Of a DNA stretch of 64,000 bases, positions 56,690 through 64,000 are shown piece by piece. Below the pieces are notes generated by a model, which searched no databases, was not told the origin of the DNA, and saw only the letters and a list, made by a program, of their open reading frames with translations. Each line of letters begins with the position of its first letter. Positions within the stretch are counted from its first letter, which is position 1. Origin of the DNA: Gemmatales bacterium (lineage in GTDB: Bacteria > Planctomycetota > Planctomycetia > Gemmatales > HRBIN36); the NCBI GenBank assembly GCA_025060195.1, contig JANXCQ010000004.1, positions 1 through 64,000 on the forward strand, read 5' to 3'. Made by a program: the position numbers and the translations under genes.

Positions 56690-58309
56690 TTAATGTACTG
56701 CGCCTTCAACCTTCGGCTTATCAGCCTCTTCTTCGATACGAGTCACCAACACCTCTGTGGTGAGCATAAGTCCCGCGATGCTGGCCGCGTTTTGCAGGGC
56801 CGTGCGTACGACCTTCGTGGGATCAATGATGCCGGCTTTAAACATGTCCACGTATTGACCGGTGTTGGCATCGAACCCGATATTGGGGTCATCCTGTTCA
56901 AGCACTTCCTGGGCAACGACAGCGCCATCTCGGCCAGTGTTCTCGGCAATTTTGCGAATGGGTTCTTCCAAGGCACGCAGGACGATCTCCGCACCGTACT
57001 TTTCGTCGCCTTCGAGTTTCTTGGCCAGTTTCTGAACTGCGTCCTTGCAACGCAACAGAGCTACACCACCTCCGGGCAGGATACCTTCTTCAACCGCAGC
57101 GCGGGTAGCATGAAGCGCGTCTTCGACGCGGGCTTTTCGCTCTTTCATTTCCGTTTCAGTGGCCGCTCCCACCTTGATGATGGCCACACCTCCCGTTAAT
57201 TTCGCCAACCGCTCGCTGAACTTTTCTTTGTCGTATTCGCTTTCGGTTTGCTCCATTTGGGTGCGAATTTGCTCAATGCGTTTCTGAATATCCTGCTTTT
57301 TTCCTTTACCGCCGATGATGGTGCAACTTTCTTTCTCGACGCGGACACGTTCACATTGACCGAGCTGCTTCGTGGTAACGTTCTCTAACTTGATGCCCAA
57401 GTCTTCGCTGATGAGTTGACCGCCCGTAAGCACCGCAATGTCGCCGAGAATTGCCTTACGTCGGTCACCGAAACCGGGAGCTTTGACGGCGCAGCACTGC
57501 AAAACGCCCCGCAGCTTATTCACTACCAAAGTGGCCAACGCTTCACCTTCTACGTCCTCGGCGATCACTAGCAAGGCTCGACCTTCCTGGGCCACACGTT
57601 CAAGCAACGGTAACAAGTCGCGCACATTGCTGATTTTCTTCTCGTAAATCAGGATGTACGGATTCTCCAGTTCACAGCGCATGGTGGAAGGATCGGTGAT
57701 GAAATAAGGCGAAATATAACCCTTATCGAACTGCATCCCTTCTACAAATTCAACAGTGGTTTCGGCGCCCTTACCCTCCTCAACTTGAATGACGCCGTCC
57801 TTACCCACCCGCTCCACGGCATCGGCAAGCATTTGCCCAATTCGCATATCGTTATTGGCGCTGATGGCACCCACCTGAGCAATCTCGTCTTTGCGCGTAA
57901 CCTTCCGCGACATTTTCTCCAGTTGGCTGACGGCCGCCTCCACGGCCTGGTCAATGCCCCGCTTCAGGCTCATGGGGTTAGCGCCAGCGGTGGTATGCTT
58001 CAGCCCTTCCTTATAAATAGCTAGCGCTAGAATGGTTGCTGTGGTGGTGCCGTCGCCGGCGACATCACTGGTTTTCTGGGCCACTGCGTTTACCAGCTTG
58101 GCTCCCATGTTCTCGAATGGATCAGGTAGGTCAACCTCCTTGCTGACGGTGACTCCATCTTTCGTGACGGTGGGGTTACCGAAAGTCTTCTCAATAATCA
58201 CGGTGTGCCCTGTGGGACCAAGCGTACACCCAACGGCTTTCGCCAGTTTCTCCGCCCCAGCAAGGAGTTTTTTCCTAGCTTCATCACTGAACATCAGTTG
58301 TTTAGCCAT
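56690..58309 (-). CDS. groEL: Chaperonin GroEL, second copy, divergent
   Basis: The 539-residue protein is a group I chaperonin. [31 protein letters not shown] and [11 protein letters not shown] show the nucleotide site with TLGP, KDG and DGTTT kept. Instead of the usual LGPKGRNV it has LGPTGHTV, so the basic residues after the first loop are lost. [18 protein letters not shown] and [11 protein letters not shown] follow. The tail ends KPKVEGAVH, without the GGM repeats of classical GroEL. I chose ATG 58309, with GAAGGAGAGGG upstream. Compared with the first copy the sequence is clearly different, suggesting a specialised role. It has its own leader with a long inverted repeat. Confidence 0.94.
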   Translation of the reverse strand: MAKQLMFSDEARKKLLAGAEKLAKAVGCTLGPTGHTVIIEKTFGNPTVTKDGVTVSKEVDLPDPFENMGAKLVNAVAQKTSDVAGDGTTTATILALAIYKEGLKHTTAGANPMSLKRGIDQAVEAAVSQLEKMSRKVTRKDEIAQVGAISANNDMRIGQMLADAVERVGKDGVIQVEEGKGAETTVEFVEGMQFDKGYISPYFITDPSTMRCELENPYILIYEKKISNVRDLLPLLERVAQEGRALLVIAEDVEGEALATLVVNKLRGVLQCCAVKAPGFGDRRKAILGDIAVLTGGQLISEDLGIKLENVTTKQLGQCERVRVEKESCTIIGGKGKKQDIQKRIEQIRTQMEQTESEYDKEKFSERLAKLTGGVAIIKVGAATETEMKERKARVEDALHATRAAVEEGILPGGGVALLRCKDAVQKLAKKLEGDEKYGAEIVLRALEEPIRKIAENTGRDGAVVAQEVLEQDDPNIGFDANTGQYVDMFKAGIIDPTKVVRTALQNAASIAGLMLTTEVLVTRIEEEADKPKVEGAVH

Positions 58310-58357
58310 ATCCCTCTCCTTCGCAAGTATTGTCTCGATTTGTATGGAAATACCCCA

Positions 58358-58423
58358 AGCACTCGGTAGCTCTGCAAATATCTCTTGGCCATGCAGAGGT
58401 ACCCAGTGCTCGGCACTATAGTA
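58358..58423 (-). promoter_or_regulatory. Promoter-like site and long inverted repeat before the second groEL
   Basis: Arms of 19 bases (58358-58376 and 58392-58410) pair at 17 of 19 positions, around a 15-base loop. The outer half-sites read AGCACTC and CAGTGCT, like those of CIRCE (TTAGCACTC and GAGTGCTAA), but the spacing is much longer than the 9 bases of CIRCE. A TACTAT -10-like box lies at 58418-58423 just upstream on the minus strand, so transcription would start near the repeat's edge. The repeat ends 49 bases before the groEL ATG. HrcA control is an inference. Confidence 0.5.
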
Positions 58424-58501
58424 CAAAAGTCACTTTGAGATTTTCCACTTGCCCACTCGAGGTCGGAGCGAATCTATTCGCGTGCGAAAGATATAGGAGC
58501 A

Positions 58502-58792
58502 CTACTTGATGACTTTGGCGAGGATATCGCTTTCGCGCATGATTTTGTATTCCTTGCCGTCGATCTTCACGTCGCTGCCAGCATATTTGCTGAAAATCAC
58601 CTCATCGCCGACGGCCACGTTCATGGCTGCACGTGTGCCATCTTCGAGCAACTTCCCGGGACCGACAGCGATGACCTTACCCCGTTGCGGCTTTTCTTGG
58701 GCCGTGTCGGGAAGGACGATGCCGCCGGGAGTCCGCTCCTCGGATTGCATGGGTTCAATTACCACACGATCATCTAAGGGTCGCAGTTTCAT
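58502..58792 (-). CDS. groES: Co-chaperonin GroES
   Basis: GroES caps the GroEL ring. The 96-residue protein has the standard start [13 protein letters not shown], the mobile loop with [27 protein letters not shown] and [17 protein letters not shown]. It lies 25 bases after the first groEL and 192 bases before the second groEL, so it is sandwiched between two copies. One GroES probably serves both. A ribosome site, AGGAGGC, lies just before the ATG. Confidence 0.96.
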   Translation of the reverse strand: MKLRPLDDRVVIEPMQSEERTPGGIVLPDTAQEKPQRGKVIAVGPGKLLEDGTRAAMNVAVGDEVIFSKYAGSDVKIDGKEYKIMRESDILAKVIK

Positions 58793-58816
58793 GGCCGTTA
58801 GCCTCCTTTTGCGCTC

Positions 58817-60451
58817 TTAGAACTCATCCATGTGCTCATCATGGTGTCGGGATTCTTCCTTCTCTTTTTTCGGGATATCCGCGACCAGCGTTTCCGTAGT
58901 CAATAATAAGCAGGCAACGCTGGCACCATTTTGCAAAGCACAGCGGGTGACTTTCACAGGGTCAACAATTCCCGCTTTCCGCAGATCAGTGTATTTCAGT
59001 TGCAGAGCATCGAAGCCCCAGGTTTTTTCCTTGGCCTTGCGCACCTCATTGACGACAACCGACCCGTCCAATCCCGCATTCTCGGCAATGGCGCGACACG
59101 GGACCTCCAAAACTTCCTTGAGCAACTCCACGCCCACTTGCTCATCGCCTTCTAACTGCAACTTATCTAGCGCCCGAGCCGCATGTACCAATGCCACACC
59201 TCCGCCCGGCAAGATACCTTCTTCCAAAGCCGCGCGTGTGGCACTGAGGGCGTCTTCATACAACGCCTTGCGCTCTTTCATTTCCGTTTCGGTGGCGGCA
59301 CCGACCTTGATCACGGCCACGCCGCCTGACAACTTCGCCAGCCGCTCTTGCAACTTTTCGCGGTCGTATTCGCTGTCGGTCTTCTCGATTTCCTGCCGAA
59401 TCTGCTGACAGCGTCCCTCAATAGCCTCACGCTTCCCTGCCCCTTCAATGATGGTGGTGTTTTCCGAATCTACTCGAACTTTCTTGGCCTGACCCAGGTC
59501 GGTCAGTTTCACATTCTCCAGCTGAATTCCGAGGTCTTTGAAGATGGCCTTCCCCCCGGTGAGAATAGCGATGTCTTCGAGCATCGCCTTGCGACGGTCG
59601 CCGTAACCTGGTGCCTTCACAGCGCAGCATTCGACAATTCCCCGCAACTTGTTCACCACTAGGGTGGCCAGCGCTTCGCCTTCTACATCTTCCGCAATAA
59701 TTAGCAACGGGCGCTTAGCTTTTGACACTGCTTCCAGTAACGGAATCAATGGCCGTGCAGAGGAGATTTTGTCTTCGTAAATCAGGATATAAGGCTTCTC
59801 TAACTCACAGATAACCTCGTCCTGATTGGTGATGAAATGGGGCGAGAGGTAGCCGCGGTCAAATTGCATACCCTCGACCCACTCCACTTCCGTTGTAATC
59901 CCTTTGCCTTCCTCGATCGTAATCACGCCATCGGTGCCCACGCGTTCCAGGGCCTCTGCGATCCGTTCTCCAATCTCCGAGTTGTTGTTAGCGGCGATGG
60001 TGGCTACTTCGCGTATTTCCTTCTTGTTCTTGATATCAATCTTCTCGGCCATTTTTCTTAGTTCAGCCACCACTGCATCTACCGCCTTGTGAATGCCCCG
60101 ACTCATGGCCATGGGATCTACGCCGGCAGCAACGCGACGTAGTCCCTCGCGAAAGATAGCCTCAGCTAATACAGTGGCCGTGGTCGTGCCGTCGCCTGCG
60201 ACATCGCTCGTCTTGCTGGCGGCTTCCTTGACCAACTGCGCGCCCATGTTCTCGTAGGGGTCTTCTAACTCGATGTCCTCGGCTACGGTGACGCCGTCCT
60301 TCGTAATGTTCGGCGCGCCCCAACCTTTATCCAATACGGCGTTGCGTCCTCGCGGTCCGAGGGTACTTTTCACCGCCCGGGACAGCTTTGTCACACCGCT
60401 AAGCAGTTTTTGTCGTGCTTCATCACCGTAGGCCAATTGCTTAGCGCCCAT
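58817..60451 (-). CDS. groEL: Chaperonin GroEL, first copy
   Basis: The 544-residue protein is a canonical group I chaperonin: [75 protein letters not shown] and [23 protein letters not shown]-site residues are complete. The end is HHDEHMDEF rather than the GGM tail. GAGAGGAGG lies before the ATG. The gene comes first in the cluster, before groES, which is the opposite of the usual groES-groEL order. It probably serves as the housekeeping chaperonin because it keeps the common sequence motifs; that is an inference. Confidence 0.96.
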   Translation of the reverse strand: MGAKQLAYGDEARQKLLSGVTKLSRAVKSTLGPRGRNAVLDKGWGAPNITKDGVTVAEDIELEDPYENMGAQLVKEAASKTSDVAGDGTTTATVLAEAIFREGLRRVAAGVDPMAMSRGIHKAVDAVVAELRKMAEKIDIKNKKEIREVATIAANNNSEIGERIAEALERVGTDGVITIEEGKGITTEVEWVEGMQFDRGYLSPHFITNQDEVICELEKPYILIYEDKISSARPLIPLLEAVSKAKRPLLIIAEDVEGEALATLVVNKLRGIVECCAVKAPGYGDRRKAMLEDIAILTGGKAIFKDLGIQLENVKLTDLGQAKKVRVDSENTTIIEGAGKREAIEGRCQQIRQEIEKTDSEYDREKLQERLAKLSGGVAVIKVGAATETEMKERKALYEDALSATRAALEEGILPGGGVALVHAARALDKLQLEGDEQVGVELLKEVLEVPCRAIAENAGLDGSVVVNEVRKAKEKTWGFDALQLKYTDLRKAGIVDPVKVTRCALQNGASVACLLLTTETLVADIPKKEKEESRHHDEHMDEF

Positions 60452-60842
60452 GAAATTCCTCCTCTCGCCTTGCGCTTAGTGAATTATTTTGAGGCGGGCT
60501 GAAATCATCAGCGGCCCGCTTCGTCAGACCACGGTATAACACCGGTTTACGGACAAGAAGCAGTTCAGCGTTAATATTCCCTAGCATGAAGCGTACCACT
60601 TCAGGATTATTGCACAAGTTCTTTTAGATTCATACCTTACGCTAACTATCCGATTCAAAACGGAGATATTCTTGCCTGCCAAACTGGCAGTAGGTCAGTC
60701 GTTTCACAACGGGTTTCGAAACTTATGTCTTCAATGAGGCCGACTAAAAAGTCAGTGTTCCGTATCTGCCGTTACGTGCTATGTTTTTCGGCGTTACATT
60801 GCGGGCCCCCTTGCGTCTGACCAGCGCAGGAAGATTAAGGAC
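60452..60842. other. Gap with the first groEL's leader
   Basis: Holds the promoter and leader of the chaperone cluster. A GC-rich hairpin (GCGGGC at 60494-60499 with GCCCGC at 60514-60519) lies in the leader. I find no canonical CIRCE element here and no gene. Confidence 0.5.
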
Positions 60843-61217
60843 ATGTACAACCGCTTCACAGGCTGGTTATTGATCGCCGTGGGTTTCGCAACGGGGGTTG
60901 GCTTGGGGCTGGGCTTTCGTCGCGAGGATTTCCTGTGCGGCTACAGTTCGCTGCGTCGGCGGCTGCTTCGCTTGGGACACATCGCCTGCGTTGCGTTAGG
61001 CATGAACAACGTGCTTTTCGATGTTTGAAAGCGCCACACTTTTTCTGGCCACGAACTTCCCCCTTTGGCGTCCTGGTCGGGGATCTTCAGTGGCCTCATG
61101 ATGCCCTGGGTTGTTGAGCACCGGCATTGAAATCGGAGTTCCGCCATTGCTTTTATTTTACCAATAGCGCTCCTACCCACAGGGGCTATAACGACGTTGA
61201 GGATGGCTTGGCTATGA
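60843..61217 (+). pseudogene. Broken small membrane-protein gene, upstream half of a former operon
   Basis: The start is good (AAGGAC, then MYNRFTGWLLIAVGFATGVG, LGLGFRREDFLCGYSSLRRR and LLRLGHIACVALGMNNVLF). Then a TGA stops the frame near 61028. Family-like sequence continues in other frames: GLMMPWVV, APALKSEFRHCFYF and LPIALLPTGAITTLRMAWL, each in a shifted frame. I know similar planctomycete membrane proteins of about 130 residues with RHLF and a hydrophobic end. At least two frameshifts are needed. The restored final TGA at 61215-61217 overlaps the ATG of the next broken gene, so both were once translationally coupled. Confidence 0.65.
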
Positions 61218-62519
61218 AAATCGGGCTGGTAGCGATTGGTGGTGTGCGCACGCTCGATCCGCGGTTGATCGAGTTGGGCATGCGTTTGCCCGCGCGGCGT
61301 CGGCGGGCAGAGGTGATCCAATCGTTACTGAGTTGAGGTTTACTCATGTTGGCAGCGTGCCCGCCCCCCGACCATGAAGTGCGCTATTCCGAGGTCCCCT
61401 TCGGTCGCGACGAACCCGCGGAGCTATACGACTGCGACCTGGTGGCCATGACCGAACTTACCACCCAGGCTCAGAACGCTTACGTGCTCGCCGAGCGACT
61501 ACGTCGTCAGGGCGAGCGTCTCGCGTTAGGCGGACTCCATCCGACGGTGATGCCTAAGGAAGCGGCCGAGCATGCGGACTTGGTTTTCGTCGGCGAGGGG
61601 AGCGTATCTGGCCAATCGCTCTGAAAGCCTGAGAGCGGGGAGATTATCAGCAGATTTGGCGCGCAGGAGTTTCCCCCTGTGGCCGTCGACCCACTCCCGA
61701 TGCCGCGGTATGACCTTCTAGCTGGACGGCGCTATAGCCGAGATACGGTGCGAACCACGCACGGCAGTCCTTGGCCTGCGAATTCTGTGCGGCGGGAATC
61801 TTACTTCGGCCCACTTTTCGTAAGCGTCCCGTTGACCAGCTGGGGCGCGATAGTCAGGCACTTCGCCAGCTTTGTCCCGAGCGGTTCAACGAGTTTGCCG
61901 ACGATAACACTTTCGCCGATCACCGCTGGGGTGAAGAATTATGCGAGGCCTTGTGGCCTTTACTTATCCGCTGATTTACTGAGTGCGATATTTCCATAGC
62001 TGACGATGAGGAATTGCTGCGGCTGATGCGCCGCTCTGGGTGCCGCGAAGTTCTTATCGGACTAGAAAACCCGACGTCCGAGCCGCTTCGCGGGGTGGAA
62101 TTACGGGCTGTTTTCAAAGCCAAGAAAGCACGCGATTATCTCCAAGCTGTGCGTCGCATTATGGCCGCAAGCATCATGGTCAACGGTTGCTTTATTTTAG
62201 GCTTGGACGAACGGGGGCCGGAGGTTTTCGACGCCACTTGGGAATTCGCGCAGACTGCCCCTTGATTCGACGTACGAATGACCATCATGACAGCTTTTCC
62301 TGCTACTCCACTCTACCAACGATTACTTCGGGAAGGTCAGCTGCTATGCCCAGGCCAGTGGGAGAGATATACGCTCTTCGAGGTAAATTTGGTGCCGAAA
62401 CGCATGAGTATCGAACAACTGCATGCCGGGTTTTACGCTTGGCCGAGCGGCTCTACGCCCCGCAAGCCATCGAGCCACGCTTGCAACGCATCAGCGAAAT
62501 GTCTGCCGTACGAACCTAA
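61214..62519 (+). pseudogene. Broken B12-binding radical SAM protein gene
   Basis: Pieces of one protein are spread over three frames. In order: MKIGLVAIGGVRTLDPRL, LLMLAACPPPDHEVRYSEVP, LGGLHPTVMPKEAAEHADLV (cobalamin-binding-like domain), PMPRYDLLAGRRYSRD, then the radical SAM motif as GSPW plus ACEFCAAGILL, FADDNTFADHRWGEELCEA, CDISIADDEELLRLMRRSGC, REVLIGLENP, MVNGCFILGLDERGPEVFD and MTAFPATPLYQRLLREGQL. In-frame TGAs occur at 61334, 61972 and 62263; several frameshifts separate the other parts. The first Cys of CxxxCxxC is Ser. The gene cannot make an intact enzyme. It converges with the PPC gene seven bases later. Confidence 0.82.
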
Positions 62520-62526
62520 TCAAATC

Positions 62527-64000
62527 TCAACGGGGCGACGCGGTTGAGTCCTCAGGAGCTACGACACGCAACAAAACCGACTTAGCAGCATGGACAGTGT
62601 TTTTACCTTCGCGACGGGCAAAGACGACAAACGGATGTTCCAGGGGAACGACCCACGGTTCGCAATAGATACTAATCGTCCGCTCCGTTTCGTTGGGAGT
62701 GATCAGGATTCCATTCAGACCGACATCTAACACGCGCACACCGTGTGGCAGGCCGATAACATCAATCGGCACACGGCCTTTGAAATCGTTACGCCGTTCG
62801 ATGCGGACCGTAAGCTTGGTTTCGCCACCGGGGCGAATCGTGATGGTGTCCTCGCGGGTCGTGGTGCGAATGTCACCTGGCTCGATTAGCGACGGGATAG
62901 CTGCCACAAATTCGCGGACGATTACTTGGTCGCCCATGCGCGCCCGCGCCACTGCTTTGAGCGGTTGAGGTTTCTCCGGGAGTTTGGCATCAGGCTCCGC
63001 GTAAAGGGCGACCGCCGTCGTAAATTCTTCAGGGCCGATATGCGTCGGTGGTGCCGATAAACCTGGAGGGAGATTGACCAATTCCACATCTACGCGGGCG
63101 TCAAATCCATCCAGACGGTCAACTGTGAAATTAATCGGAGTAGCTCCGCCCCGCTCGATTTTTGGCTCGCGTGGCTCAAAACGAATGCGAAAATCTGGCC
63201 GCGGCGGACGTACAATGAGCCGATACGGCATCGGGGCAGTTTCCCGCGCTGCATGCTGCGATTCCCTTAGCGTGATGCCCGAAGCTTCGCCGATACGGAC
63301 ATAATAAGTACCATCGGCCGGCGGATCAAAGATGATGCGCGAATCTTTACCGTAACCGGGCCCGCCATCATCGTTGCGATAATAGAGTGTGATAATCGGA
63401 TACCCATTAGGTGAAAATGACGAGCCGGGCGGATGGATTTCCACTTTATAAACCGGTGTGCCCGGCGGGTGATAAATCGGCGTGGTATCAAGATAACCTA
63501 AGCGCTGATTGTTGACATTGAAGAATCGGCAATCGTCATCCGGATTCCGCGGCAGGGCTAGAATGCGGAGCAATTCGCCATTGATGTACACGTAGTCGTT
63601 GACAGCCAACTCACGCCAATCTTCCAGACGAATCCCTGCGGATACGTTGTCGTGGTCGCGAAACGTGGTAAAGGTGCGTGCGACGCAGCGCAGCACTGCG
63701 CGAGGTACAGGCTGACGTCGGGCATCCAAAATTTCCACCACGGAATCCAGCGGCGAACCTAGGCGCCGCGCTTCGACTTCCACGATGAGACGTTGACCTC
63801 GTCGTGCCGAAAATTGCCAGAGGTGGGTGTCGCTAGGTCGGAACAAGCAACCGTTGGCCACACCAGGAGCGGGAACACTGCCTAGCTCGGTCTCGCCTGC
63901 CTTTTGGAGCGTTTCCCACGGCGCAACCACCTCAGGAAATTCGCCGATCACTACGCTGCGGTTGCCTAACGCAGGACCTTGCGAGGTGCTCAGAGCGACG
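62527..64000 (-). CDS. PPC-domain secreted protein (N-terminus outside window)
   Basis: The reading frame is open to the window's end, so the true start lies beyond 64000; the GTG at 63951 is only internal. Near its beginning in the window is a pre-peptidase C-terminal-like domain: DTHLWQFSARRGQRLIVEVE, ARRLGSPLDSVVEILDARRQ, and later DGTYYVRIGEASGITL, separated by a long insert that describes loops (YVYINGELLRILALPRNPDD). Ig-like beta repeats follow (NFTVDRLDGFDARVDVELVN, TIRPGGETKLTVRIERRNDF). Such proteins are common at planctomycete surfaces. It is a fragment, so full domain order is unknown. Confidence 0.82.
   Translation of the reverse strand, partial: VALSTSQGPALGNRSVVIGEFPEVVAPWETLQKAGETELGSVPAPGVANGCLFRPSDTHLWQFSARRGQRLIVEVEARRLGSPLDSVVEILDARRQPVPRAVLRCVARTFTTFRDHDNVSAGIRLEDWRELAVNDYVYINGELLRILALPRNPDDDCRFFNVNNQRLGYLDTTPIYHPPGTPVYKVEIHPPGSSFSPNGYPIITLYYRNDDGGPGYGKDSRIIFDPPADGTYYVRIGEASGITLRESQHAARETAPMPYRLIVRPPRPDFRIRFEPREPKIERGGATPINFTVDRLDGFDARVDVELVNLPPGLSAPPTHIGPEEFTTAVALYAEPDAKLPEKPQPLKAVARARMGDQVIVREFVAAIPSLIEPGDIRTTTREDTITIRPGGETKLTVRIERRNDFKGRVPIDVIGLPHGVRVLDVGLNGILITPNETERTISIYCEPWVVPLEHPFVVFARREGKNTVHAAKSVLLRVVAPEDSTASPR

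Noticed and set aside
60452-60842. Canonical CIRCE element before the first groEL
   Set aside because: I searched for TTAGCACTC-N9-GAGTGCTAA and near matches and found none; only a GC-rich hairpin is present.

Overview
The window looks like chromosome of a member of the Planctomycetota, most likely a Gemmata-like lineage. The support is family content rather than a marker gene: a DUF1559 pseudopilin-like protein, a Tat-exported DUF1501 protein beside a Tat-exported Gfo/Idh/MocA oxidoreductase, a BBP7-type outer-membrane barrel, a PPC-domain secreted protein, an ECF sigma factor with a very large membrane anti-sigma-like partner, and a formyltransferase of the tetrahydromethanopterin C1 pathway. 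Base composition is moderately GC-rich by eye. Genes are sparse, on both strands, with many long gaps. I found no rRNA, tRNA, CRISPR array, transposase or integrase.

Layout. 1-6028 (minus): TolC-family lipoprotein, a large lipoprotein with a degenerate transglutaminase-like segment, glycerate kinase coupled to it, and an AhpD-like protein cut by the window edge. 6227-13655: an adenylate-forming ligase, then rdgB, the formyltransferase, a GT2 enzyme, an FHA protein, ybeY and a WD40 protein. 13807-24423: an RRM RNA-binding protein with structured leader, a DMT-like membrane protein, a gene-poor stretch with a 38-bp periodic repeat, nadA-yhaM-like, the Gfo/Idh and DUF1501 genes, a PDZ protein and miaB. 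24828-33651: acpP-fabF-carA, then an apparently inactivated M48-like lipoprotein, an unknown gene coupled to a phospholipase D-like lipoprotein, ffh, a second FHA protein and an esterase. 34129-37160: ECF sigma factor and anti-sigma-like protein. 37161-39419: 2.2 kb with no convincing intact gene. 39420-47918: ADP-ribosylglycohydrolase, a frameshifted BamE-like lipoprotein, a HAD phosphatase, a cyclase-fold repeat protein, small membrane proteins and folE. 48586-53668: BBP7 barrel, a Cys-rich protein, DUF1559 and an unknown exported protein. 53872-60451 (minus): a chaperone cluster, groEL-groES-groEL-dnaJ-fmdB-grpE-yacG. 60843-62519: two adjacent broken genes that were once coupled. 62527-64000: a PPC-domain protein running off the window.

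How the genes work together. The strongest functional unit is the protein-folding cluster at 53872-60451, which has two different GroELs around one GroES and an internal promoter-like region overlapping a long inverted repeat. Other logical groups are acpP-fabF (fatty acid elongation), sigma/anti-sigma (envelope signalling) and the TolC-lipoprotein set (envelope). I did not find a clearly new multi-gene system. The best leads are the groES-groEL inverted repeat, the inactive M48-like and transglutaminase-like lipoproteins, and the decaying B12-radical SAM operon.
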